DNA of 64,000 nt from Flavobacteriales bacterium (GTDB taxonomy: Bacteria > Bacteroidota > Bacteroidia > Flavobacteriales_F > PHOS-HE28), in assembly GCA_016710015.1 (NCBI GenBank), contig JADJLR010000008.1:62001-126000 (forward strand), given 5' to 3'. A program made the position numbers and the translations under genes. Shown one piece after another: positions 27,207 to 36,792 of this stretch. Every line of letters begins with the position of its first letter. Position 1 is the first letter of the stretch. The notes beneath the pieces were generated by a model that was not told the origin of the DNA, searched no databases, and worked only from the letters and a program-made list of their open reading frames with translations.

Positions 27207-28577
27207 GTGCAAAACCTGGATGCTTACATCAAGACCCACGAGGAACGCTTCTTGAACGAACTCTTCGACCTGCTCCGGATCCCCAGCGTCAGCGCGGATC
27301 CGAAGTTCGACGCCGATGTACGGCGCTGCGCAGAGGAAGTGAAGAAGCGACTGGTTGAAGCCGGCTTGGACAAGGTGGAGATCTGCCCCACGGATGGCCA
27401 CCCGATCGTTTACGGTGAAAAGATCACGGATCCTTCGAAGCCTACCGTGCTGGTCTATGGCCACTACGATGTACAACCCGCTGATCCCGTGGAACTTTGG
27501 CACAGCGGACCCTTTGAGCCGGTGATCAAGGATGGCATGATCTACGCCCGCGGCAGTGCGGACGACAAAGGCCAGTTCTACATGCATGTGAAGGCCGTTG
27601 AGGCCATGATGAAGAACGGCGGTCTGCCGTGCAATGTGAAGGTGATGATCGAGGGTGAAGAGGAAGTGGGAAGCAAGCACCTCGGGGTATTCGTGAAAGC
27701 CAACAAGGAGCGCCTGAAGGCCGATGTGGTGCTGATCAGCGATACGGCCATGATCGCCAACGACGTACCCAGCATCAACACCGGCTTGCGCGGACTGAGC
27801 TATGTGGAGGTGGAAGTGACCGGCCCGAACCGCGACCTGCACAGTGGTGTGTATGGTGGTGCGGTCTCCAACCCGATCAACGCGTTGTGTGAGATGATCG
27901 CCAGTTTGCATGACGCTGACCGCCGGATCACCCTCCCAGGTTTCTACGACACCGTTCAAGAACTGAGCGCTGCCGAGCGAAAGGCTTTGGCCGAGGCCCC
28001 CTTCGATGAAACGGCGTACATGAAGGATCTGGACATCGATGCGGTGCGTGGCGAGAAGGGCTACACCTCCGAGGAGCGCAGCAGCATCCGGCCCACTTTG
28101 GATGTGAATGGCATTTGGGGCGGTTACATTGGAGAAGGGGCCAAAACGGTACTTCCAAGCAAGGCTTTCGCCAAATTGAGCATGCGGTTGGTGCCGAACC
28201 AGAAGAGCGAGGCCATCACCAAACTGTTCCAGGACCACTTCGTGAAAATGGCGCCTCCGGGTGTTCGCGTTGTGGTTCGTCCCCACCACGGTGGCGAGGC
28301 AGCGGTGACCCCGATCGATTCCCAGGCATACTTGGCGGCCAGCAAGGCCATGGAAGAGACCTTTGGCAAGAAGCCGATCCCAACGCGGGGTGGCGGAAGC
28401 ATCCCCATCGTGGCTTTGTTCGAAGCCGAATTGGGACTAAAGACGGTGCTCTTCGGCTTCGGCTTGGATAGCGACAACATCCACAGCCCGAACGAGAAGT
28501 ACGGCGTATTCAACTACCTCCAAGGGATCCGCACCATTCCACGGTTCTTCCACCATTTTGCAGCTTCCGCAAAGTGA
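27207..28577 (+). CDS. M20-family dipeptidase/metallopeptidase
   Basis: 456 residues. The GTG at 27207 is chosen because it lies just after the promoter and gives MQNLDAYIKTHEERFL, as in relatives. Zinc ligands expected for the M20 family are in VYGHYDVQPADP (His), GSADDKGQ (Asp), EGEEEVGS (catalytic and bridging Glu), SDTAM (Asp) and the C-terminal NIHSPNEK (His). The lid domain (about 200-330) contains RDLHSGVYGG. It probably hydrolyses dipeptides in the cytoplasm. The stop overlaps the next gene's GTG (GTGA). Confidence 0.92.
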   Translation: MQNLDAYIKTHEERFLNELFDLLRIPSVSADPKFDADVRRCAEEVKKRLVEAGLDKVEICPTDGHPIVYGEKITDPSKPTVLVYGHYDVQPADPVELWHSGPFEPVIKDGMIYARGSADDKGQFYMHVKAVEAMMKNGGLPCNVKVMIEGEEEVGSKHLGVFVKANKERLKADVVLISDTAMIANDVPSINTGLRGLSYVEVEVTGPNRDLHSGVYGGAVSNPINALCEMIASLHDADRRITLPGFYDTVQELSAAERKALAEAPFDETAYMKDLDIDAVRGEKGYTSEERSSIRPTLDVNGIWGGYIGEGAKTVLPSKAFAKLSMRLVPNQKSEAITKLFQDHFVKMAPPGVRVVVRPHHGGEAAVTPIDSQAYLAASKAMEETFGKKPIPTRGGGSIPIVALFEAELGLKTVLFGFGLDSDNIHSPNEKYGVFNYLQGIRTIPRFFHHFAASAK

Positions 28578-29065
28578 ACTTCGTTGATCAGGCGGTAAGT
28601 GGCAGGTGGCGGTTCCTCCACCCGGATCCCCTTTCATTTTATGTGTGCCTCGTGCTATTGACATCCTGCCTCAGCTACAAAGAAGTCGTGCTGCGTGATA
28701 TCACGAACGTGGCGGTGGAGCGCATGGATGCGAAGGGTATCGCTTTGCGGGTGGATGCCCTGTTGGACAATCCGAACGGCTACCGCATCCACGTGCTGGA
28801 TCCCGATGTGGACCTCTACCTCAATGAGAAGTACATCGGCAAAGGCTTTCTGGACTCCATCGTGGTGCTACAGAGACGGACCGAAAAGGTGTATTCCGTG
28901 CCCATGCACGCCGAGCTGAAAGGAGGCTCGCTCTTGATGCTCTTGCTTTCGGGTTCCTTTAGCGGAAAGGACGTGACCCTTGGGGTAAAGGGTACCGTGG
29001 TGGGCAAGGCCGGATTCCTGCGGAAACGCTTTCCATTCGAACTGGAGGAGCAGATCCAGTTCTAA
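28574..29065 (+). CDS. LEA14-like (water stress/hypersensitive) lipoprotein
   Basis: 163 residues. A hydrophobic stretch ending in the lipobox LTSC (Cys near residue 32) suggests an outer- or inner-membrane lipoprotein. The following ~110 residues have the LEA type 2 pattern: IALRVDALLDNPNGYRIHVLDPDVDLYLN, then GFLDSIVVLQRRTEKVYSVPM. The GTG start overlaps the peptidase stop by 4 bp; a downstream GTG at about 28643 would give a shorter leader. Family members bind or stabilise membranes or proteins; actual role unknown. Its end overlaps the convergent membrane protein gene by 4 bp. Confidence 0.75.
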   Translation: MNFVDQAVSGRWRFLHPDPLSFYVCLVLLTSCLSYKEVVLRDITNVAVERMDAKGIALRVDALLDNPNGYRIHVLDPDVDLYLNEKYIGKGFLDSIVVLQRRTEKVYSVPMHAELKGGSLLMLLLSGSFSGKDVTLGVKGTVVGKAGFLRKRFPFELEEQIQF

Positions 29066-29637
29066 TCCGACCAACCGTCCGGGCGCTCCCATGTGCTGAC
29101 CACTTCGTAGCCGAACATTCCCTTCGCCGTGCCCAACAAGCGTTCTCCGTATTGAAGTCCACGCACCCGGTCGGGATCCGGGACCTCCTCGAAAGACGGT
29201 GGCAATTGGCCTCGTTCGCTCCAGTAGTTGCGCAATTCACGCACGGTGCCATCGTACCGTAGGATCCGCAGACGTTCCGGCCCATGAACCAACATGTTCA
29301 ACCAAAGGAGACCGCTGAATAGGAAGGGTCCAACGGCCAACAAGTTGAACAGGAACCACTCCAAACGCTCCATCCCCAGCCCTAGGCCGATGCGCTTGTA
29401 CGGCAAGAGGTTCCCGACGAAGCAGAACAAGGCCAACCACCGTGCTAGCACCGCAAACTCCTGCAAGGTGCGGATGCCGACCCACCAGAAACTGAACATC
29501 AGCACGAAGAGGCCGAAGACCATCCAGGTGCTCGGCCAGGTCTGCTCCTTGGCAGCCCCTTCCACGGCGCGGTGTTGATGCACTCCTCCCGGACCACGCC
29601 GCACGCGTTGTAGCAAGGTGTTCCTTTGGAGTGGCAT
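29062..29637 (-). CDS. Two- to three-helix membrane protein of unknown function
   Basis: 191 residues from the ATG at 29637 (in-frame alternative ATGs at 29649 and 29523). Basic N-terminus with QRVRRGPGG, then hydrophobic stretches at about 38-56 (MVFGLFVLMFSFWWVG), 60-75 and 90-110, and a soluble C-terminal ~70 residues with YDGTVRELRNYWSERG. No family recognised. It is divergent from the YyaL-type gene and its nominal ATG shares a CATG with that gene's first ATG, so at least one of the two starts is probably further in. Confidence 0.6.
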   Translation of the reverse strand: MPLQRNTLLQRVRRGPGGVHQHRAVEGAAKEQTWPSTWMVFGLFVLMFSFWWVGIRTLQEFAVLARWLALFCFVGNLLPYKRIGLGLGMERLEWFLFNLLAVGPFLFSGLLWLNMLVHGPERLRILRYDGTVRELRNYWSERGQLPPSFEEVPDPDRVRGLQYGERLLGTAKGMFGYEVVSTWERPDGWSD

Positions 29638-31769
29638 GTCCGCGAACATACACCTGATGGTCGGTACACTGGCTGTGCTGACCGGATCCCACGGTTGTGC
29701 CCAAAGATCCGAACACGGGACCAACCCGCCCCAAGAAACCATGGCCGAACACACCAATCGCTTGGCGCAGGAAAGCAGCCCCTACCTCCTCCAGCATGCG
29801 CACAACCCTGTGGATTGGTACCCGTGGGGCGAGGAAGCGTTCGCCAAGGCCAAGGCGGAGAACAAGCTCCTGCTGATCAGCATCGGGTACAGCAGTTGCC
29901 ATTGGTGCCACGTAATGGAACGCGAAAGTTTCGAGGACACCGCCGTGGCCCAAGTGATGAACGATCGCTTCGTATGCGTGAAGGTGGATCGTGAGGAACG
30001 CCCCGATGTGGACCAGGTATACATGAGCGCCGTGCAGTTGATGACCGGACAAGGAGGTTGGCCGTTGAACTGTTTCGCCTTACCCGACGGTCGGCCCGTT
30101 CACGGCGGCACCTATTTCCCCGCCAAGCAGTGGGTGGAGCTGCTCACCGAACTGGACAAGACCTGGCAGCAGGACCCGGATCGTGTGCGCGCATATGCCG
30201 AGCGATTGCACCAAGGCGTGAAGTCCCAAAACCTGGTGCAGACCACCGAGGAAGAGGCCGTGGTCGACCGTGGGGATCTCGATGCCTTGGTCGATGTTTG
30301 GCGCGACCGATTGGACAACATCAACGGTGGACCGGACAAGGTGCCGAAGTTCCCCATGCCCAACAACTACGAATTCCTTTTGCGCTACGCGTGGCTCACC
30401 GAAGACAATGCGTTGAAAAGGCACGTGGAGCTGACCTTGGACAAGATGGCCTTGGGCGGGATCCATGATCAAGTGGGCGGCGGCTTTGCACGGTACAGCA
30501 CGGATGCCGTGTGGAAGGCTCCGCACTTCGAGAAAATGCTGTACGACAATGCGCAACTCGTATCGCTCTACAGCAGGGCCTATCAAGCGTTCGGAAAGCC
30601 GTTGTACAAGCAGACCGTGGAGCATGCGCTTGCCTTCATCCAACGGGAAATGACCGCTCCGAACGGCTTGTTCTACAGCGCCCTCGATGCGGATACCGAA
30701 GGCGAGGAGGGGCGCTTCTACGTGTGGGAAAAGGACGAATTGCAAACGCTGCTTGGTGCCGAATACGACCTGGCCGCCGCCTACTACAACGTGGGTCCGA
30801 AAGGGCTTTGGGAACATGGCCGATACATCCTCTTGCGCAGTGAGGACGACCCGGCCTTCGCTGACCAATTCGGGATCGCGCTGCCCGAACTGGAACAACG
30901 CATCACGGCCATCAACAACACGCTGCTCCACGCACGCGAAACCCGAGAACGACCCGGCCTGGATGACAAGTGCCTGACCTCGTGGAACGCGCTGATGGTC
31001 TCCGGGTATTGCGATGCCTACGAAGCGTTCGGGGATCCCACGTACTTGCAATGCGCCACTCGTGCCATGGATGTGTTGCTCTCCACTTGTCGTCGCACCA
31101 ACGGAGCCCTGTGGCATTCCTACAAGGCCGAGACCAACGGACCGGGCAAGGCCACCATCAACGGCTATTTGGAGGACTATTGCTTCACGATCGAAGGCGC
31201 TGATCGACCTCTACCAGGTCACCTTCGAAGAACGCTGGCTCACCGAAGCACGCGCCTTGGCCGACCATGCCATCCGCCATTTCCTGGATGAAAGCACCGG
31301 CGTGTTCCACTTTACCAGCGATCTGGATCCGGCATTGATCGCACGCCCTTCCGAGTTACACGACAACGTGATCCCGGCATCGAACAGCAGCATGGCCAAC
31401 GGGCTGTTCCTCCTCGGTCATCTATTCGACGACGAACACTACTTGGCCATCAGTGAACGGCTCCTTCGCACCATTCCGGTGAACATGGCATCGTATCCCA
31501 CCGGCCATTCCAACTGGGCACAACTCGCCGTGCAGACCGCATTCCCTTTCTACGAGATCGCCATCACCGGCCCGCAAGCGCTTGCGATGCGCCAAGCTTT
31601 CGCATCCCATTATCTCCCCAACCGATCGTTCATGGGAAGTACCACCACCAGCTACCTGCCGTTATTGAATGGCAAGACCGGTGCCGGTAGCACGATCTTT
31701 GTGTGTGTGGAGAAGACCTGTCAACTTCCGGTCACCACTGTAGAAGCGGCTTTGAAGCAGATACCATGA
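29636..31769 (+). CDS. YyaL/DUF255 thioredoxin-domain protein, frameshifted
   Basis: Thioredoxin-like DUF255 domain (about 40-200 after a hydrophobic leader) with SSPYLLQHAHNPVDWYPWG and the redox motif SSCHWCHVME, followed by an (alpha/alpha)6 cellulase/N-acylglucosamine-epimerase-like region (KFPMPNNYEF, FARYSTDAVWKAPHFEKMLYDNAQL). About 710 residues, as in the family. The frame breaks at 31196-31197: reading EDYCFTIEG continues as ALIDLYQVTFEERWL only if one G of GAAGGCG is removed. The downstream part (to 31769) is well preserved, so an assembly error or very recent mutation is likely. Start uncertain (29636, 29657 or 29741). It overlaps the next gene by ATGA. Confidence 0.85.
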
Positions 31770-32668
31770 TCCGTTCCCTCCTCCTCCTGTTCACTTCCAC
31801 ACTCGCATGGGGTGCAACCGCGCAGGCCCTGCTGATCCTGCCAGAGACCGGGGATGTACACGACCTGCACTTCAATCCGAAATTCATCCAGCGCAACCAC
31901 ATCAGCGCCATCATCGGCCAACGCATGGTGAAACGCGAAGGCGAACCCATGCGCGAACGCAACGAGAAATACCTGTACCGCTTCAATACCATTGGGCTTC
32001 CGGTATACAGCAACAACTCGTTCGGTCAACCAGGGAGCGGGCGCGATACGGCGAGCACCACCTACACGTACGATACCGGAGGCCGTGTGATGCGCCGCCT
32101 GCGGAACGACCTCAGTGGCCACTTCGCCTACGAGAACGAATTGGATGCCAAAGGCCGCGTGGTACGCGAGACCTATACCCGCGTGGAGAACCTCGGCACG
32201 GACCGTTACAACCTGATCCCCGGAAAGGTGTCGGAGATCAGCGACGAACATTTCCGGTACGAGGCACTCAGTGATACCGTGCTGAAGAAGGTCCACATCA
32301 ACAACTACGATCTGCCCTTCCGCGAGCAATTGTTCGTGACCGATCAACTCGGCTACCTGCGACGTATGGAAGACCGCTACCTGATCAGCAACCGCCGATC
32401 ACGTGTATCATTCAGTTACGATGAGAAAGGACGGTTGGCCGAACGCATCGAACAGCCCGACTTGGATCAGCCACGGACCATGAAGCGGGTCTGGCGGTAC
32501 GATGCAGCAGGCAACGTGATCGAAGGGGAACTCTGGCATGATGACCGCCAACAAGAGCGCGATGAATACCTCTACGATGCACACACCATGGAACTGAAGG
32601 CCCGCTTGACCAAGGACCTGATCTCCGGTGTGATCCACGTGGTGCGCTTCACCACCGAACGGAACTGA
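31766..32668 (+). CDS. Secreted YD-repeat-like protein
   Basis: 300 residues from the ATG at 31766 (ATGA overlap with the preceding stop). Signal peptide about 1-20 (ending GATAQ). The remainder shows degenerate RHS/YD-type pieces such as YTYDTGGRVMRRL, ENELDAKGRVVRET, FSYDEKGRLAERIEQ and WRYDAAGNVIEGEL, about 20-25 residues each. Such proteins in Bacteroidota usually form beta structures outside the cytoplasm. No C-terminal sorting domain. The next gene starts on the last base of this stop (TGATG), so all three genes 29636-33167 form one operon. Confidence 0.75.
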   Translation: MIRSLLLLFTSTLAWGATAQALLILPETGDVHDLHFNPKFIQRNHISAIIGQRMVKREGEPMRERNEKYLYRFNTIGLPVYSNNSFGQPGSGRDTASTTYTYDTGGRVMRRLRNDLSGHFAYENELDAKGRVVRETYTRVENLGTDRYNLIPGKVSEISDEHFRYEALSDTVLKKVHINNYDLPFREQLFVTDQLGYLRRMEDRYLISNRRSRVSFSYDEKGRLAERIEQPDLDQPRTMKRVWRYDAAGNVIEGELWHDDRQQERDEYLYDAHTMELKARLTKDLISGVIHVVRFTTERN

Positions 32669-33167
32669 TGCGTCCGTTCTTCCTTTTCGCATTGCTCTTG
32701 ACCGGCACGTTCGCCAGTGCCCAACGTGCGATCATTCGCCACGCCTACGGCCCGTTCGGAACTGCCGGCGATGCGGCTTACATCGTGGAAGAGGGACGCA
32801 TCTACCAAGCCTGCGGACCCTTCGGCGCGAAAGGTGCCTGCCTCTATGTGTATACTGAAGATGAGGTGTACCATAGCCGCGATGCGTTCGGCATCAAAGG
32901 CCAAGGGGCTTTCCGGATAGAAGGCGATACGTTCTACCGGTGCCACGGCACGTTCTGCGCTAAGAGCGCCTGTGCCTTGCTGCTGGAAAAGCAAAGGTCT
33001 TCCGCGCCGATGGTGCTTTTTGCAACAAAGGCGATGCTGCATTCTTGCTTGAAGGCAATACCATCTTCCTCGCCGAAGGTCCGTTCTGCAACAAGACCGA
33101 CGCGATCCTGCAAGTGCAAGGCGAGGTGCCGATGATCGCCTTGTTGACGGTGTTGGCGGGGCTTTGA
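32668..33167 (+). CDS. Secreted protein of six 22-residue repeats, frameshifted
   Basis: Signal peptide about 1-19 (MRPFFLFALLLTGTFASAQ), then six near-exact repeats of 22-23 residues with the core [GD]-x-F-[GC]-x-K-x-x-A: GPFGTAGDAA, GPFGAKGACL, DAFGIKGQGA, GTFCAKSACA, GAFCNKGDAA and GPFCNKTDAI. Repeats 5 and 6 are readable only in another frame: after LLLEK at 32987-32990 (AAAA) one A is missing, and restoring it continues through to the TGA at 33165-33167, about 166 residues. Without correction the frame ends at 33135 with a nonsense tail. Not recognised; somewhat reminiscent of WG or MORN-type solenoids. Third gene of the yyaL operon. Confidence 0.75.
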
Positions 33168-33261
33168 GAAAGGCAAATAGCTCGCGGAGTTGTTTCTACT
33201 GAATTGTTCGTTGCATCACCCTCCGGATCACCTTGTCGGCAGTTCAAGATAGATGAGTTGA

Positions 33262-33948
33262 TCACTGCGAGCGCTTTCGCGGTTTCATCAAATTGGCCCC
33301 TTTGCCGTACTCCGGCACCAAGTAAGCGAGGTCATCAAAGGCACTTTGTGTGAAGCGGCGTTCGGCCTCGGCGCACATGGCACTTGCTGTTGGGCGTATA
33401 CCGGGAATTACGTGAACTCTGGGTTCGCCTTCCCATACGATCGTGGCCTTGTCCGCGCCATCCCCGAACACGGCGCATGGGGCTTGCGCGGCCACCCATT
33501 CCGCATCCAACACCAAGGGACTTGATGGCCCCGTGGCGACACCTGCTGCATCGTGCGGTCGGGTGAATACCTCCATGCGTCGGGCATCCACCATGGGCCA
33601 TTGCGGCAGTTCTTCCGGCACGCCGATCTCCTTGGCCCGTTCCACCAAAGTGCGCAGCGTGCTGATGCCGATGATCGGAATGTCAAGTGCGAAGCAAAGG
33701 CCCTTGGCCGCACTCAATCCGATGCGAAGACCAGTGTAGGAACCCGGTCCGATCCCCACGGCCACAGCATCCAATTCACTGAAAGTGGTCCCGGCTTTCG
33801 CCATCACCTCGGCCACGAAGACGTTCAGCTTCTCGGCATGCACGAGGGCATCGCTCTCCAATTCGCGTACAGCGACGACCACACCATCCCGCGACAAGGC
33901 AACGCTGCACAACTTGGTGGCGGTCTCGAGAGCTAGGATCAGTGGCAC
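33262..33948 (-). CDS. tsaB: tRNA threonylcarbamoyladenosine biosynthesis protein TsaB
   Basis: 228 residues, GTG start. ASKHA-fold protein with LALETATKLCSVAL at the N-terminus and the highly conserved VGIGPGSYTGLRIGLSAAKGL (residues about 63-83); C-terminal part shortened as usual in TsaB. It is the non-catalytic partner of TsaD in t6A37 modification of ANN-decoding tRNAs. It lies 55 bp downstream of the TolC-family gene on the same strand. Confidence 0.93.
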   Translation of the reverse strand: MPLILALETATKLCSVALSRDGVVVAVRELESDALVHAEKLNVFVAEVMAKAGTTFSELDAVAVGIGPGSYTGLRIGLSAAKGLCFALDIPIIGISTLRTLVERAKEIGVPEELPQWPMVDARRMEVFTRPHDAAGVATGPSSPLVLDAEWVAAQAPCAVFGDGADKATIVWEGEPRVHVIPGIRPTASAMCAEAERRFTQSAFDDLAYLVPEYGKGANLMKPRKRSQ

Positions 33949-34003
33949 CGCGCGAAGGAACCGCTTGTGGATGGGATCGGCAAGCCGAAATGCAGCAGCA
34001 CGG

Positions 34004-35418
34004 TCAAAGTGTGAGCGGAATGCCCTGAATGATCTCCAAGGATTTGAGCGCCATCAGGTAGCTGTAACGCGCCGTGATCATATCTGCATTGGAGCGGTTC
34101 AAGTTGGCCTTGGCGGTGCTCAACTCCAGTGCCGTTAAGGCACCTTGCTCAAAGCGCTCATTGGCGTAGCGGACGGATTCGTTGGAGGCTTCGTACGCAT
34201 TGGTCGCGGCCAAGAACTGCCGGTAGGCCGCACGCTGGTCCGCGATGGCCTGCTGCACGGAAAGTTGCAATTGCTGTTCCTGGTCCGTTTGCTGCAACCG
34301 GGCTTGTTCATAGCGGATGCGTGCCTGTTGGCTCGCGGTACGTGTGTTCATGTTGTTGAACAATGGAATGCTCAAGGTCCACGACGCGGAATAATTGACG
34401 TTGTCCTTGAGCTGATCCCCGAAGGGTCTTGTGGCCGTGTTGTACGAGAGACTCGGGGTGAATACGTCCTCTCCGGATGCCGTGAAGCCCACAACGGAGG
34501 GTGACCCAATGATCGGTTCCCCGACGATGACCTCATCCCGTCCGGAATAACCGGAGGCCACGTTCGCACTGAAGCGCAACGATGGTATGCCTCCTGCACG
34601 TGCGATCTCTACTCCACGTTCCGCACTCTCCACATTCAATTGGCGCCGCTTGTACGCCGGGTGCGTTTCGAGCACGCGTTGCATCACCTGTTCCACGGTT
34701 GCAATTGGCGCTTCTGGCCGGAAGTCCTTCAGGGTGGGTGCCGTGATGCTGAACGATCCGCCTCCTGCGGTGTGAGTTGCAGCAATTGCGCCATGCGCAG
34801 GCTGGCTTGCTGGTAGTGATTCTCCGCCGTGATGATGTCGTACTCTTCTCGCGCCAATTGCGATCGGATGTCCAACAATTCCACACGCGCGGTGCGTCCG
34901 GCCTCCACCATGGCTTCGGTGAGGGTGATCTGTTCTCGCGTCCGATCCGCGTTCACGGTTGCGGCACGGATGCGCTCTTCACTGCTGAGCATTTCCATGA
35001 AGCGCGCCGATACCGCCGTAAGGACATCGATCCGCGCTGCGGCCAGCCCTTCTTCCGCAGAGAGGTTGTCCAACTTGGCCTGCTTGAACTGGTTCTGTTG
35101 GCTCAATCCGCCGAAGAGCATCCAGTCACTTCCGAGGTAGAAGTTGTTGGTACGCACCCGGTCGGTGGCGAAGGTGTTCGTGTACCGGTCGATGGTCTGC
35201 CCCCAGTTGTAACCATGGGTAGCCGCCGCATTCAGGTTCGGCAGGAAGCCCCATTGCGCACCTTGCTTTCCAACGGCTGCGAAGTCCCGATCGTAAGAGG
35301 CACTGCGGATCGCGAGGTTCTTCGCCTCGGCCCGTGAAACACATTGCTCCAAGGTCCATGGGCCTTGTGCGAAGGAACTGGAAACGAAGAAGAGGAGGAC
35401 GATGGACGGGTAACGCAT
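34004..35418 (-). CDS. TolC-family outer-membrane efflux protein, frameshifted
   Basis: About 471 residues if joined. The ATG at 35418 gives a signal peptide (MRYPSIVLLFFVSSSFAQ) and two TolC-type halves: WTLEQCVSRAEAKNLAI with YNWGQTIDRYTNTF in the first, and YNTATRPFGDQL, WTLSIPLFNNMNTR, ANERFEQGALTALELSTAKANLN in the second. The halves are in different frames. The first ends early at 34729 after LLQLTPQEAD; adding one G to the GG at 34758-34759 continues as SFSITAPTL and joins the second. Corresponds to the outer channel of a tripartite exporter, but no membrane-fusion or pump gene is adjacent. Frameshift may be an assembly error. Confidence 0.85.
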
Positions 35419-35451
35419 GGGAAATGAGCGCCGGATGGACTCTCGGACGCT

Positions 35452-35459
35452 CAAAACTA
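35452..35459 (-). promoter_or_regulatory. Bacteroidota -7 promoter element (TolC-family gene)
   Basis: TAGTTTTG on the minus strand matches TAnnTTTG exactly and lies 33 bp upstream of the ATG at 35418. It covers the in-frame TTG at 35454, so that codon is not the start. Confidence 0.5.
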
Positions 35460-35539
35460 CCCTCTACGGGTGTGCCTACTTATCACTTATGACGAACGGT
35501 GGATGTGCGGGGCAGGTGGTGGGCCTTGCAGGTCCTCGA

Positions 35540-36763
35540 TCAAAGACCCATCACCTTTACCTCTACTCGGCGGTTGGCCTCGCTCTGCTCCCTGTTCCGC
35601 GGTTCCGGAAAGAGCATTTCCGAATTGCCCAACCCCTGGTACGTGATGCGCGCGGGGTCCAGATCGTTGATGAGCAGGAAGTCATAGACCGTGCGCGCCC
35701 GTGCCGTGCTGAGTTCGATGAATTCCTTCTTGTTCTTGAATGTGGGGCCGTTCACATGGCCTTGCACTTCGATCTTCACCTTGGGATTCTCCTGCATGAA
35801 ACGGAGCAACAAGAGCAACGATGCTTCGGATTGGCGCATCACCTTGTCCTCGTTCCCTACGAAGCGGATGTCGTCCAACACCACCTTCTCCCCCGCACTG
35901 ATCGGTACGAGTTTGATGTCGATGATGACTTCCGGATCCGTGCTGCCTTTTGCGCGTACCGTGGTGAACATGTATCCCTTGCGGGTACAGCCGACCTTCA
36001 AGTTCCGGTACACGTCCATGTCATATTCGTACTTGCTCTTTCCGCTGGCTTCGGTCACTTCATCGAACCGCATGCCATCGATGGTCAACGTTGCATCTAT
36101 CGGTTTGCCGGACTTGGCATCCACGATGTTGATGACCAGGTGTTGCTGTGCTTTCTCCTTCTCCACGGGTGGTGGCGGAGGTGGTGGGTCGTAGTGGAAA
36201 CGGATCTCGTATCCGCCGCGCGGGCGATCCTGCGCATCCACCACCAAGTAGAACAGTTGTCCTTGTTCCACCTCCATCGAACTACTGTAACTGGCACCGA
36301 TACCGGAACGAACGAATTCGCTCGTGGCCTCCTTGCTCAAGCCGCACATCGAACCCACGGACGGATCGTTGCGCGAGATGTTCGAACGGACCGGGATCAC
36401 CTGTTTGCTCGCGATCTTATCGCAAATACCCGGGATCGCTCCTTCGAAGATGATGAAGTCGAAATCGTCGTTCTTGTCGTTCGGGACGATATCGAAAGTG
36501 AGGTTACACTTCACCGGCACACGGAATTTGTACCAGATGGTGTGGTGTTCTCGCTCGAACCATTGGAGGTCCTCCGAGGGGTTCTCCTTGATCTCCAGCT
36601 TGTTGCCGAAACCACGCACCGCCTGATCGGTCCGGTAGATCGAATCGGTGATGAAGAGTGCCCCGGTGCAGTCGCCATTGTCCTGCGTAAATTGAACAGG
36701 ATCCTGAGCCCAAAGCGGGATCAACAACAAGACCGTTATGAAGGAGAGCAGCGAACGGATCAT
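35540..36763 (-). CDS. OmpA-family peptidoglycan-binding outer-membrane protein
   Basis: 407 residues from the ATG at 36763; a longer frame upstream reads antisense-free through the end of metH and lacks a signal peptide. Signal peptide about 1-19 (MIRSLLSFITVLLLIPLWAQ). N-terminal jellyroll-like domain (about 20-195, with WYKFRVPVKCNLTFDIVPND), proline linker (YDPPPPPPPVEKEK, about 197-210), a carboxypeptidase-regulatory/PEGA-like beta domain (about 212-290) and a C-terminal OmpA domain (about 300-407) with VQGHVNGP, the LSTARARTVYDFL segment and GNSEMLFP. It would tether the outer membrane to peptidoglycan. Transcribed 29 bp after metH. Confidence 0.9.
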   Translation of the reverse strand: MIRSLLSFITVLLLIPLWAQDPVQFTQDNGDCTGALFITDSIYRTDQAVRGFGNKLEIKENPSEDLQWFEREHHTIWYKFRVPVKCNLTFDIVPNDKNDDFDFIIFEGAIPGICDKIASKQVIPVRSNISRNDPSVGSMCGLSKEATSEFVRSGIGASYSSSMEVEQGQLFYLVVDAQDRPRGGYEIRFHYDPPPPPPPVEKEKAQQHLVINIVDAKSGKPIDATLTIDGMRFDEVTEASGKSKYEYDMDVYRNLKVGCTRKGYMFTTVRAKGSTDPEVIIDIKLVPISAGEKVVLDDIRFVGNEDKVMRQSEASLLLLLRFMQENPKVKIEVQGHVNGPTFKNKKEFIELSTARARTVYDFLLINDLDPARITYQGLGNSEMLFPEPRNREQSEANRRVEVKVMGL

Positions 36764-36792
36764 TTCGGCCCGTGCATACGCAAGAAGCCGGG

